Shown here in pieces: positions 23,423 through 30,920 of a DNA stretch of 35,603 nt (within the stretch, counting starts at the first letter, position 1; every line of letters begins with the position of its first letter). Under the pieces are notes generated by a model. That model worked only from the letters and a program-made list of their open reading frames with translations. It searched no databases and had not been told where the DNA came from. Made by a program: the position numbers and the translations under genes. Source of the stretch: Candidatus Aminicenantota bacterium (GTDB lineage Bacteria; Acidobacteriota; Aminicenantia; S016-38); contig JAMOUL010000219.1 in assembly GCA_027062035.1 (NCBI GenBank), positions 1 to 35,603 of the forward strand, given 5' to 3'.

Positions 23423-23497
23423 TGGGAAGTCGTCCAACTGGCAGGACAGCGGACTCTGGATCCGCGAATCGGGGTTCGAATCCCTGCTTCCCAGCCA
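23423..23497 (+). tRNA. tRNA-Gln (anticodon CTG)
   Basis: Full cloverleaf. The acceptor is TGGGAAG/CTTCCCA. The D arm is GTCC/GGAC. The anticodon stem is GCGGA/TCCGC with loop CTCTGGA, giving anticodon CTG. The T arm is CGGGG/CCCTG with loop TTCGAAT, and the discriminator is G. CCA is encoded (23495-23497). It is followed 5 nt later by tRNA-Glu, so the two are probably one transcript. Confidence 0.95.
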
Positions 23498-23502
23498 TAA
23501 GC

Positions 23503-23578
23503 GGGGCTATCGTCTAGGGGCCAAGGACAGATGGTTCTCAGCCATCAGACCCGGGTTCAAATCCCGGTAGCCCTGCCA
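23503..23578 (+). tRNA. tRNA-Glu (anticodon CTC)
   Basis: The acceptor is GGGGCTA/TAGCCCT. The D arm is GTCT/GGAC. The anticodon stem is GATGG/CCATC with loop TTCTCAG, giving anticodon CTC. The T arm is CCGGG/CCCGG with loop TTCAAAT. The discriminator is G and CCA is encoded (23576-23578). Its 3' part is covered antisense by the truD reading frame. Confidence 0.95.
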
Positions 23579-24656
23579 TTTTCTTATAACAGGCTTCCCC
23601 CACTTTCAGGAGCATCGTGGCATAGGAACCTGGAGGCAACATAAAACTCAAAATTAGCGCTTTTTTTCCTGGAAATAGTTCGTCCTCCACCACATGCCCC
23701 TTGAAATCCTTAGCCTGAACAAAGGTTTTGCGTGGAATAGAACGAAATTTAAAATCCAGTTCCTTTATCCTGAGCTTTTCAATTCCCTTTTCCTGAAGGA
23801 TTCTGGAGTACAGTTGAAGTGAGTGATCATCATTTCCCATTGTTGGTAATTCTTCAGGAGAATATCCTATTTTGCATGCCAGTTTTTCACCTGCTACCTT
23901 TAAATAGAATTGAGCCTCCTTTTCCAGTTTGCGGCTCAATAGGAGGTTCCAGTAATATGACTGCACTGCAGTTAAAATAATAGTAAGAAGCCCCCTGGGG
24001 AAAGCTCCCCATGCTTCCAGAAAACTTCCTCCTTCCTTTAGCTTCCTGAATACAGGCTTAAACTGACCAGGGACTAAATTCTCCAGTTGTTCCCAGTTCC
24101 TCCAGTTCTCTTTTACGTATTTTTTAAGGTCCTTCATTGAGGCTGAATCGGTATTTCTAAGATTGGTCATGTAAAGAAAAAGGGCTTTTTCTGCTTCTCC
24201 TTTTAATATCATTTCTCCTATTAATCCTTCGTTTGTCCTCGACCCGAATCTCTGCTCGTCGAAATAATTAGGGAAACCCCTGGCGGCTTCTGCAATAGCT
24301 TCCAGAAGCGCCGGGTTGGATATGTCCCTGACCTTTATAAGAAAATGATTTCCTTCTATATCTGATGGTCCCAGTTCTCCCCACCAGTAACCGATTTTTT
24401 GGATGAGAAAACCATTACCCTTTATTACAGGGTAATCCTGAAGTGAAGTTCCATACTGAACGGACAGGGAATGTTTGTCTTTGAGACCGGCATGTTTAAT
24501 TTCTATGCCATACTTCATTCTCACATAGGAAAGAAGTTCAAGGGTAGACCATCCCCTTTTTTCTATCCTGTATAGAACATATTTTCCGCTTTTGGATGGT
24601 TGTAATTTAAGGATTTCCTTTACTATAAAGTCTTCTGGTTTTACTTTTATTTTCAC
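23538..24656 (-). CDS. truD: tRNA pseudouridine(13) synthase TruD
   Basis: A 372 aa enzyme that makes pseudouridine 13 in tRNA-Glu. The catalytic aspartate is D60 in HAGLKDKHS. IKVRDI, FPNYFDEQRFGS and the TRUD insert (AVQSYYWNLLLSRKLE) follow. The start is GTG 24656, 6 nt after TATAAT (24668-24663), fitting the leaderless layout. There is no stop before the tRNA gene downstream: the frame continues antisense into tRNA-Glu and stops in its anticodon loop, so about 13 C-terminal residues (MAGLPGFEPGSDG) are tRNA complement. TruD modifies tRNA-Glu in other bacteria, which makes the overlap notable, though it may be chance. Confidence 0.9.
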   Translation of the reverse strand: MKIKVKPEDFIVKEILKLQPSKSGKYVLYRIEKRGWSTLELLSYVRMKYGIEIKHAGLKDKHSLSVQYGTSLQDYPVIKGNGFLIQKIGYWWGELGPSDIEGNHFLIKVRDISNPALLEAIAEAARGFPNYFDEQRFGSRTNEGLIGEMILKGEAEKALFLYMTNLRNTDSASMKDLKKYVKENWRNWEQLENLVPGQFKPVFRKLKEGGSFLEAWGAFPRGLLTIILTAVQSYYWNLLLSRKLEKEAQFYLKVAGEKLACKIGYSPEELPTMGNDDHSLQLYSRILQEKGIEKLRIKELDFKFRSIPRKTFVQAKDFKGHVVEDELFPGKKALILSFMLPPGSYATMLLKVGEACYKKMAGLPGFEPGSDG

Positions 24657-24662
24657 AATTAG

Positions 24663-24668
24663 ATTATA
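24663..24668 (-). promoter_or_regulatory. -10 box of truD (leaderless type)
   Basis: TATAAT on the minus strand (24668-24663), then 6 nt and GTG 24656. It lies just before the hypB stop codon on the DNA. The -35 region is poor. Confidence 0.5.
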
Positions 24669-24674
24669 TACGCC

Positions 24675-25331
24675 TCATAGAAATTTTCTACTTTGCTGGA
24701 GAAACTCCAGCCATTTTTCGAACCCTTCCCCTGTTTTGGACGAAAGAGGGAATATTTTCATTTCGGGATTAACGTTTTTTATGTTTTCCTCCAGTTTTTC
24801 CAGGGAGATATCCAGGTGTGGAAGAAGGTCTGTTTTGGAAATTATAGTAACCTGAGATACCTTGAAGGCAAGTGGATACTTCAGGGGTTTGTCTTCTCCT
24901 TCTGTAACACTGAGAACTACCACATTGTAATGGGCCCCCACATCAAATTCGGCCGGACACACAAGATTGCCTATATTTTCAACAAAGAGAATATCTGTAT
25001 CTTCTATGCCCATTTCATGAATTGCCGTTGCTATCCATGGCGCTTCTAAATGGCAATCTCCTCCAAAGGGCCCTGTGTTGATCTGATAAGTTTTAACACC
25101 AAGGGCTGCCATCCTTTCTGCATCAAGGGTGGTTTGAATGTCGCCTTCTATGACAGCAATTTTATATTCAGGAAGTTCCCTGACAGTTCTTTCTATTATG
25201 GTGGTTTTTCCTGAGCCAGGAGAGCTCATGAGATTAATGTAAAGTACACCTTTTTCTTTCAAATTCATTTTGAGTTCTTCAGCTGCCTTTTCAGTGTGCT
25301 CGAGAATTTTTTTCATTACTTTTATTTCCAT
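24675..25331 (-). CDS. hypB: Hydrogenase nickel incorporation GTPase HypB
   Basis: A 218 aa GTPase that delivers nickel with HypA during [NiFe]-hydrogenase maturation. Walker A SSPGSGKTT is at 36-44, the switch region starts EGDIQT, and the metal-binding C93-H94 is in GGDCHLEA. NIGNLVCPAEFDVG and ISKTDLLP (the guanine-specificity motif) are all present. The N-terminal CxxCGC high-affinity site and histidine-rich stretch of the E. coli type are absent. ATG 25331 is chosen because GGAGG lies 7 nt upstream; an in-frame GTG at 25358 is unlikely. The -10 box TAAAAT is at 25368-25363. The ECF nickel-type importer is 1.3 kb away. HypA and the other hyp genes are not in the window. Confidence 0.92.
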   Translation of the reverse strand: MEIKVMKKILEHTEKAAEELKMNLKEKGVLYINLMSSPGSGKTTIIERTVRELPEYKIAVIEGDIQTTLDAERMAALGVKTYQINTGPFGGDCHLEAPWIATAIHEMGIEDTDILFVENIGNLVCPAEFDVGAHYNVVVLSVTEGEDKPLKYPLAFKVSQVTIISKTDLLPHLDISLEKLEENIKNVNPEMKIFPLSSKTGEGFEKWLEFLQQSRKFL

Positions 25332-25595
25332 AATTGCCTCCAGAGGATTTATTGGCACATAAATTTTATCATGTTATTTCATTTCAGGGGACAGACCCTT
25401 TTTGTCAACAGCATTTGGTTTAATAATCAGGGACAGACCCTATTATGAAGCACAAAAGAAAAAAAAGATTTTTCAACAATTTTTTTTAACAGATCGATAA
25501 AAAATTATATTTTATTCTGCTATTTCCCCGGGGAAAAGGATTAGAATACTATTTTTTGTAGACTTTTCCCTTGCTTAAATTTTGTGTTTATCTCA
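25332..25595. other. AT-rich intergenic region with two GGGACAGACCC copies
   Basis: This gap between the RAYT gene and hypB holds the hypB upstream region and two copies of the repeat motif (25387-25398 and 25430-25440). A 14-bp palindrome, TTTCCCCGGGGAAA, lies at 25523-25536. I see no coding sequence. The rest is A/T runs. Confidence 0.6.
25387..25440 (+). repeat. Two GGGACAGACCC copies left of the RAYT gene
   Basis: GGGGACAGACCC at 25387-25398 and GGGACAGACCC at 25430-25440, in direct orientation, spaced by an AT-rich stretch. The third copy, on the far side of the transposase gene at 26432-26442, is inverted relative to these. Confidence 0.85.
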
Positions 25596-26417
25596 CTATA
25601 CTATTGAAAGTTCTCCTATTATCTTTTTAAAATTTCTTTTCCATGGAATGATCTGAAGAAGTTTAAACAGAAATTCTTTTCCACCAAAAGCTATACCCAC
25701 TGTTTTATAGTTTAATATGTGTAAAACAATAGGTTCTTGATTTTCTTCTATTTTTCCTGCATTACTTTTGTCGAGTTTCCCCGCTTCTTCCAGAAGTTCT
25801 GCGTATTGTTTTAGTGTCAGGCCGTTGAAAATGTCCGCTATATTCATCAACCATTTTCCGGAAAGGGCTCGCCGTTCTGAGTATGAGGTGAATCTCCACC
25901 CGTCGATTCTTCTTGTTAACCCAGCTCTTACCGGGTTCAAATCAATGTAAGCTGCTACAGCAAGCAAAGCTTTTCCCTCTTCAATCCTTATGGATTTAAA
26001 TCTATCGCTCCACAGGTGGCCTTTTCTTCTGTGGGTTGTGTTATACCATTGGGCAAAGCGTTGTTTTAGATCTTTCATGAATGCGGAAACATCCGATAAT
26101 TTAGCTCTCCAGTAGTTTATGTCATGGGAAGAAACTATACCAGGAGGATATAGTTTCAGAGTTCGACTTAAAACTTCTTCCTCCGTGAGAAGAGAGCCTG
26201 GTCGTACTTTTACAAGTAGATGGAAATGATTGTCCATAATAGCATAGGAGATGACATCCACAAGATAAATTTGAGTCAGTCTTCTGAGGAGATGGAGAAA
26301 ATATTCCTTCTCAAAAGAGGAAAAGGGGCGATGGGCTTCCCAAACCGTGTGAGAAATTAGATGGAAAAAACTTACTTCGTCCCTGGGTTTGAGAAAATTT
26401 CGGGGGATTCGCGGCAT
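25596..26417 (-). CDS. REP-associated tyrosine transposase (RAYT, Y1_Tnp family)
   Basis: A 273 aa HUH-type single-strand transposase related to IS200/IS605 TnpA. The HUH motif is HFH at 64-66 in AIMDNHFHLLVKV. The catalytic tyrosine is Y125 in FAQWYNTTHRRKGHLWSDRFKS. AYIDLNPVRAGL follows, a hallmark of the REP-associated group. ATG 26417 has GGAGGT a few nt upstream, and the copy of GGGACAGACCC lies just before that. A longer upstream reading frame is noncoding because it runs through the repeat and the neighbouring gene. The C-terminal part (200-273) is less conserved. RAYTs are thought to act on short palindromic repeats scattered in the genome. Confidence 0.85.
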   Translation of the reverse strand: MPRIPRNFLKPRDEVSFFHLISHTVWEAHRPFSSFEKEYFLHLLRRLTQIYLVDVISYAIMDNHFHLLVKVRPGSLLTEEEVLSRTLKLYPPGIVSSHDINYWRAKLSDVSAFMKDLKQRFAQWYNTTHRRKGHLWSDRFKSIRIEEGKALLAVAAYIDLNPVRAGLTRRIDGWRFTSYSERRALSGKWLMNIADIFNGLTLKQYAELLEEAGKLDKSNAGKIEENQEPIVLHILNYKTVGIAFGGKEFLFKLLQIIPWKRNFKKIIGELSIV

Positions 26418-26467
26418 GGTTACCTCCGAGAGGGTCTGTCCCTGATTGAGGGGGAGGTCCCCCCTGA
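26418..26467 (-). repeat. Inverted GGGACAGACCC copy and adjacent C/G hairpin upstream of the RAYT gene
   Basis: The window-wide motif lies at 26432-26442 (minus orientation). A 5-bp stem, GGGGG-AGGT-CCCCC (26450-26463), follows. Both are followed by CTGATT on the plus strand, as if the second were a diverged copy of the first. They separate the RAYT gene from the PKD lipoprotein gene. Confidence 0.7.
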
Positions 26468-27169
26468 TTATCTGGGAAGGACCTCCAGGAGTAGTGCAGT
26501 TGAGTTGGTTGCTCCCTTGTTGTCCACTACTTCCAGAACTATAGAGTGATAACCAGATTGGGAAAATTTCCACAGGAGGGTAGCCGTGCCCAGTTTAACC
26601 CATTTTCCATCTATACGCCATTTGTAGTTCTTTATATAACCATCAGGGTCGTAGGATCCGCTGCCGTCAAATACAACATCGGCTCCTGTATGGACTGTTG
26701 CTGGAGAATAATATATAAGAGCCACAGGGAACCTGTTATCTTTCCTTTCAGGTTTCAGAATTTCAAGCTTTGCCTTTAGTTCTATGATACTTTCCGGACA
26801 ATCTACTGCCCGGGCAATTACTTCGTAGATACCCGTTTCTATTGCCTCGTAAAGTCCTTTAATGGTGAAACTCTTCTTTATAGCCTCTCTTACGTGGACC
26901 CGGGAAGGAGAAAACCAGAAGGGAATTTTACCCTGGCTGTCCCTGAGTATGATGTTGAATGTGTGTGGTAAGCCGGAAACCCTTCTTATAATGACATCGA
27001 ATTTAGCAAATTTACCCCGAGTCAAAATTACCGAGTTTGGCACTACTTCAATGGCGTAGGAATCAGTTTCAGGAAAAACCGGATCCGCTACCTTGCCAAG
27101 TCTATTTTCTCTGACACAGAATTGAAGGGTAATCGCAAAAACAAGTATGAACAATACCCTCTTTATCAT
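26468..27169 (-). CDS. PKD-domain lipoprotein
   Basis: A 233 aa lipoprotein. A signal peptide with the lipobox LQFC directs N-terminal lipidation (cysteine about residue 17). The C-terminal part (about 150-233) is a PKD domain: VVFDGSGSYDPDGYIKNYKWRIDG, then a segment typical of the fold (GYHSIVLEVVDNKG). PKD domains are Ig-like and usually serve protein or carbohydrate contacts outside the cell. It is the last gene of the pilus operon, so a pilus-related surface role is possible. ATG 27169 is preceded by GAGG; an ATG 18 nt upstream in the same frame has none. Confidence 0.75.
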   Translation of the reverse strand: MIKRVLFILVFAITLQFCVRENRLGKVADPVFPETDSYAIEVVPNSVILTRGKFAKFDVIIRRVSGLPHTFNIILRDSQGKIPFWFSPSRVHVREAIKKSFTIKGLYEAIETGIYEVIARAVDCPESIIELKAKLEILKPERKDNRFPVALIYYSPATVHTGADVVFDGSGSYDPDGYIKNYKWRIDGKWVKLGTATLLWKFSQSGYHSIVLEVVDNKGATNSTALLLEVLPR

Positions 27170-27179
27170 GGTTGCCTCC

Positions 27180-27662
27180 CTATTCACTTATCCTTATCAC
27201 AGGTTTGTAGGTGAGTTCTTCCCTGTTTCCAAAGGTATCGCTGAAGTAATATTTGATAACTGCATATCCGATTATTGAATTAAAGTTTCCGAATCTTTTC
27301 AGGGTCTCTCTCAACTCTTCCTCTGTGAAGATCAGAGTAGAAATGTTAACCGAAGCCCCCTGTTTTATTACCACCCTTGCCGGAATTTTCTTTATGCTAA
27401 ATTGTTCATCGTTGATAAATATCGTAACTTCGTAATATTCAAGATAGGCAGTGGCAAGTTCTGATTCAAAAAGGGACGCGTCGGTGTAGTTTTCGATGGT
27501 TACGGTAACAAAGCTATCCCTTTCTACCTGAGGATTTATGGCTATAACATCGGGAGCGGATTCTATGCGCAGCATTATTGCAGCTTTTCCAAGGTTAGCC
27601 GGTCCTCTGCATCCAGAGCCAAAGAAGATTATTAATAATAAAACAGGAAATATTTTTTTCAT
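27180..27662 (-). CDS. Lipoprotein of unknown function, in the pilus operon
   Basis: A 160 aa protein with a signal peptide and lipobox, FFGSGC, near residue 18. The mature part is beta-rich with no motif I recognise. It contains ITFED-like and aromatic repeats (AYLEYYEVTIFI, IGYAVIKYYFSDTFG). It follows pilQ with a good GGAGG ribosome binding site and is followed by the PKD lipoprotein, so it is likely part of the same transcript. A pilot lipoprotein for the secretin (PilW/PilF-like) would be consistent by position, but there are no TPR repeats, so the idea is only an inference. Confidence 0.65.
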   Translation of the reverse strand: MKKIFPVLLLIIFFGSGCRGPANLGKAAIMLRIESAPDVIAINPQVERDSFVTVTIENYTDASLFESELATAYLEYYEVTIFINDEQFSIKKIPARVVIKQGASVNISTLIFTEEELRETLKRFGNFNSIIGYAVIKYYFSDTFGNREELTYKPVIRISE

Positions 27663-27674
27663 CTTTTCCTCCTT

Positions 27675-29507
27675 TTACATTAGCTGTATCTTTGGTCTTA
27701 TAAGAATGAGGAGTTCATAATTATCGCTTCTCCTGTCATTGTTTCTGAAAAGGTGTTTTATAAGAGGAATGGAGGAGAGGACTGGAACACCGTTCCTGCT
27801 CGAAGATGTTCTCTTCACCTTGAGCCCGCCAAGGATCTGAAATTCACCGTCCTTAATAACATTCACCACTTCCACGCCCTGCCTATCTATAGGTGGGAGT
27901 CCGTTTACAGGGTTGCCGAAGTCAGGGGTTGAAGACTCCACCTTGACCCGCAATTTGACTAATTTTCTTTGTATATCCACTATATAAGGAGTTACCTTCA
28001 GAATTAAGCCTGCCTGCCTGAATGAGACGTTGGCAAGCCAGTTATTTACATATGAATAAGGAATTTCCTTGGTTTGAAGGATCTGTCCTTCGGTCCCTTC
28101 TTCCAGGGTGACAGATGGTTCAGCTATTACCTTCGCCTTTCCTTTCTTTTCGAGGGCTGAGAGGGAGAGTTCCAGCGATGCAATGTTGTATGGGATGCCG
28201 ATTCTGAGGTTCTGACTGAAAACAGGTCTTTCGCTCAGAGCACGGATGGTGTCAGACGAGGACCCGTTTACAGGGGGAAGTCCGGGGGATGTTTTAATGG
28301 TGAATGGAGTTCCATTGGCACCGGCAGGAGAAACCCCTGCTGCCTTCCATCTTATTCCCAGGTTCCTGATCTCGTTTTCTGAAATTTCTATTACCTTTGC
28401 CTGTACAAGGATCTGGGAGCGTGGTCGGTCTATCTCCCTGATTATCTTTTCTGCACGGGTCACCAGTTTTTCCGGTCCCTTTATTACCATTACCCCGGAC
28501 TCTTTGATCGCGCTTATTTTTATTGTTTTACTGAATACTTCCCTTAACGTTTGTTTAATTTTGGAGATATTGGTGTTTTTTACCCGTATAACGCGTACAA
28601 TAGTCTCTCCAGCCTCAAGGGTGGATATCAAACTGCGATTTTTCTTCAGTTCTTCTATTTTCTTTATGGAACCTACAATGAGTATGTTTTCACTCTCAAC
28701 GAACATGGATAGACCTGTTTGCATCAGCACAATGTCGATAACCTTGAAAAGAGGAGTATCTTCAATAAAAAGGGTAAGTGGGCGACCCGGAAGATCTCCT
28801 ACAGGAACTATGGATAATCCTGTTTTCTGGCTGAGGAAGTCCAGAAAAGCTATTACAGGAACTCCTTTAAAAGCCACAGACACAGGCTGGATAAGTTCAT
28901 TTTTTGCCCTTTGGGAAAGGCCCATAAACCGTTCAGAAAGGGATAAAGTATTGTTATTGGGTCCTTCAGAAAGTTCTGATTTTGGTATCTTTCTGCTTCT
29001 GGTTTCTTTTATTTCTTTACGTAAAAATGCTGTTCGGATTTTTTTACCTGTTTTCTTTTTCTTCGGGAAATATGGGCGGGCACCCGGTTCCTTTTTCTTC
29101 CCCCTTTTGTATACGATGGTTAATTTTTCCTTATAATCTCTTTCCTTTTTGAGAGTTTCTATCAGTTTCGTTTCCCTTTCGGTTAAGTTTTTATTTTTTT
29201 CTTTTTTAACCGTGCTTGCATCGGATGGTTCTTTCGTTTTAAAGGTCAATACTATCTTCCATATTCCTTTTTTTACAGGAGTTGCTTCAGCCCTTTCAAA
29301 CCCTATTTCCCTGCGGTGGGAATAGATAGCCGGAATCTTTTCCGAAGGAATTTCCAGTTCAATTCCTTCCGGGGTAAAGGACAGCTTTTCGAAACCTAAA
29401 ATCCGTCGATTTTCCAGGATGTACTTTAAACCCTTCTGCGGCGTAATGGCCATAAGGATGGAGAACAGAAGGGGAAAGAGTGAACGCCTGATTGTAAGCT
29501 TATTCAT
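27675..29507 (-). CDS. pilQ: Type IV pilus secretin PilQ
   Basis: Outer membrane channel through which the pilus fibre passes. The 610 aa protein has a signal-like N-terminus, then an AMIN-like region, a Lys/Arg-rich linker (about 110-200) and the secretin N0/N1 domains (about 215-370). The C-terminal secretin domain contains PSVTLEEGTEG, VSFRQAGLILKVTPYI and VPVLSSIPLIKHLFRNND. Start 29507 has GGAGGAAGAA just upstream, with an overlap of 4 nt with the pilP-like gene. The longer reading frame to 29558 is not needed. The long basic linker is unusual and may bind peptidoglycan. Confidence 0.9.
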   Translation of the reverse strand: MNKLTIRRSLFPLLFSILMAITPQKGLKYILENRRILGFEKLSFTPEGIELEIPSEKIPAIYSHRREIGFERAEATPVKKGIWKIVLTFKTKEPSDASTVKKEKNKNLTERETKLIETLKKERDYKEKLTIVYKRGKKKEPGARPYFPKKKKTGKKIRTAFLRKEIKETRSRKIPKSELSEGPNNNTLSLSERFMGLSQRAKNELIQPVSVAFKGVPVIAFLDFLSQKTGLSIVPVGDLPGRPLTLFIEDTPLFKVIDIVLMQTGLSMFVESENILIVGSIKKIEELKKNRSLISTLEAGETIVRVIRVKNTNISKIKQTLREVFSKTIKISAIKESGVMVIKGPEKLVTRAEKIIREIDRPRSQILVQAKVIEISENEIRNLGIRWKAAGVSPAGANGTPFTIKTSPGLPPVNGSSSDTIRALSERPVFSQNLRIGIPYNIASLELSLSALEKKGKAKVIAEPSVTLEEGTEGQILQTKEIPYSYVNNWLANVSFRQAGLILKVTPYIVDIQRKLVKLRVKVESSTPDFGNPVNGLPPIDRQGVEVVNVIKDGEFQILGGLKVKRTSSSRNGVPVLSSIPLIKHLFRNNDRRSDNYELLILIRPKIQLM

Positions 29508-29839
29508 TTCTTCCTCCTTTTGCCGGGAATTGAAAGTTCTTTCTTCCTGCCCTTCCACAACACAATTACCTTTAAAGGTCCCTCAATTTTCAGAAGTTTC
29601 AACCCCCTTTTGCTACCCTGACCTTCCTTTAGAATGAGGTATTTCCCGCTTTCATGAAGGAAAAAAGCCATTTTTGTCCTGGATGAATAAATTACACCAG
29701 CAAGGGAATATTCCCTGTCTGTGGTTCTTAGTTCTGTTTTCCCTGTTTTTCCCCTGTTTGAGGGTACCGGCCCAAAAATGTCAGGTGCAGAAAAGAGGGA
29801 TATTGTGAGGAAAAATAAGAGGATCATCCTTTTTGCCAT
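29504..29839 (-). CDS. pilP: PilP-like pilus assembly protein
   Basis: A 111 aa protein with a short hydrophobic start (about 3-18), then a small beta-rich domain with LAGVIYSSRTKMAFFLHESGKYLILKEGQ, like the PilP/GspC C-terminal domain that contacts the secretin. Position between pilO and pilQ is the strongest support. It lacks a clear lipobox, which PilP often has, although SAPDIFGP follows the hydrophobic segment. It is shorter than the usual 170 aa. Called from context and modest sequence match. Confidence 0.65.
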   Translation of the reverse strand: MAKRMILLFFLTISLFSAPDIFGPVPSNRGKTGKTELRTTDREYSLAGVIYSSRTKMAFFLHESGKYLILKEGQGSKRGLKLLKIEGPLKVIVLWKGRKKELSIPGKRRKK

Positions 29840-29841
29840 AT

Positions 29842-30372
29842 CTACCTCCTGATAAAGGTTCTGAATTTACCATTGATAAGCAGTCTGAATTCTCCACGTT
29901 TTTTCAACCAGATTCTGTTGAATTTGACTTCGAGGTTTACAGGCTCCAGGGCCCTTCCCATTTCTTTTATCCTTTTCAGGAAGGTGAGTACGCTTTTGAA
30001 GGTTTTAGTACCTCCTTTAACAGAGATTTCCCAGGAGAGATAAGGGTCGCCGGATGAAATTCTTCTCGACTTTGAGGAGGATATAAATATAAGTTTAACT
30101 CCGGAAATCGAGGCAAAATTGGAAAATTTCCTTACCAGAATCTCTATATCTGCTTCTGAGGGAAGAACCCTCTGGAGCTCAGGAAGTTTTGCTTCCAGAG
30201 TTTTTATCTCCTCCTCCAGCAGTTTTATCTGGGCCGCCGCACTTTTTAATGTAGCCAGCCTTTCCTGTGCTTTTTCAAGTTCTATCCTCTTTCCCTCAAT
30301 ATCCACTATTTTTATGGACAGCAACCAGATAGAAAGGCCTAAAAATAAAACAGCTGCTCCAATGTTTTTCAT
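29842..30372 (-). CDS. pilO: Type IV pilus assembly protein PilO
   Basis: A 176 aa inner-membrane protein: one N-terminal transmembrane helix (about 5-22), a coiled coil (about 25-70, rich in Glu, Leu and Lys) and a C-terminal ferredoxin-like domain (about 80-176). This is the layout of PilO, which pairs with PilN to align the motor complex with the secretin. The overlap with pilN is 4 nt. The operon order pilM-N-O-P-Q is conserved in many bacteria. Confidence 0.8.
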   Translation of the reverse strand: MKNIGAAVLFLGLSIWLLSIKIVDIEGKRIELEKAQERLATLKSAAAQIKLLEEEIKTLEAKLPELQRVLPSEADIEILVRKFSNFASISGVKLIFISSSKSRRISSGDPYLSWEISVKGGTKTFKSVLTFLKRIKEMGRALEPVNLEVKFNRIWLKKRGEFRLLINGKFRTFIRR

Positions 30373-30920
30373 TTTTTCCCCCTATCGAAGGTTCCAGCTA
30401 TAAAAAATTCCCCCCGGGAATTCCTTGTTTCCTCAATTTTTTCTCTGAAGAAACCGCTGAAATTTAATGCCTGAATAAAGCTGGAGTATACATTGGCGTC
30501 TGCGGCATATCCCTTTATGGTTATTCTGCTTTTTTCCTTTTTAACCGCTGAAATTACCAATCCATCGGGAACCAGTGTGTTCAGAGCTTCGTAAAACTCT
30601 ATCGTTCTCTTCTTGTTTTTCTGCAGAGTTTTGATTCTGGTTATCATGGAGCGTACAAGGGCTCGTTTTCTTTTTAACTCCACTAACTTCTTTTCTACGT
30701 CCTGGTATGATGCGCATTCCTCCCTGATTCTGTTAATTCTACTGGTAAGGGCGTAGTTTAGATAGAAATTTCTTAGTCCCACAAAGGTTATTGCCAGACC
30801 TATAAATAGGGTAAACAGAGTCCTTCCAGGGAAGGAACGGCTTCTCACGGACGAAACCTCGTTGTCATTTTCAAAAATCTCTTCCTCATCGAAAATTCCC
30901 ATTTCTTCAGCTCTGCTCAT
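30369..30920 (-). CDS. pilN: Type IV pilus assembly protein PilN
   Basis: A 183 aa protein with an acidic cytoplasmic start (about 1-22, where PilN binds PilM), a transmembrane helix (about 34-52), a coiled coil (about 55-105) and a C-terminal globular domain. The ribosome binding site AGGAGG lies 5 nt upstream of the ATG. The 3' end overlaps pilO. The N-terminal INLLP motif of classic PilN is not obvious, replaced by an acidic stretch (FDEEEIFENDNE). Assigned mainly from context and topology. Confidence 0.75.
   Translation of the reverse strand: MSRAEEMGIFDEEEIFENDNEVSSVRSRSFPGRTLFTLFIGLAITFVGLRNFYLNYALTSRINRIREECASYQDVEKKLVELKRKRALVRSMITRIKTLQKNKKRTIEFYEALNTLVPDGLVISAVKKEKSRITIKGYAADANVYSSFIQALNFSGFFREKIEETRNSRGEFFIAGTFDRGKK

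Noticed and set aside
23271..23498. Minus-strand reading frame of 75 aa over tRNA-Gln (MAGKQGFEPRF...)
   Set aside because: It is the antisense translation of a tRNA gene, a common false protein.
25523..25536. 14-bp palindrome TTTCCCCGGGGAAA as an operator
   Set aside because: It lies downstream of the RAYT gene and about 190 bp from hypB, with no repeat elsewhere; it may be a remnant of a terminator.
26418..26573. Longer N-terminus for the transposase (start at 26573)
   Set aside because: It would run through the repeat and into the PKD lipoprotein gene, while ATG 26417 has a good GGAGGT.
28246..29136. Long plus-strand reading frame of 296 aa
   Set aside because: It lies entirely antisense to pilQ, whose protein is clearly real; no domain or ribosome binding site supports the plus-strand frame.
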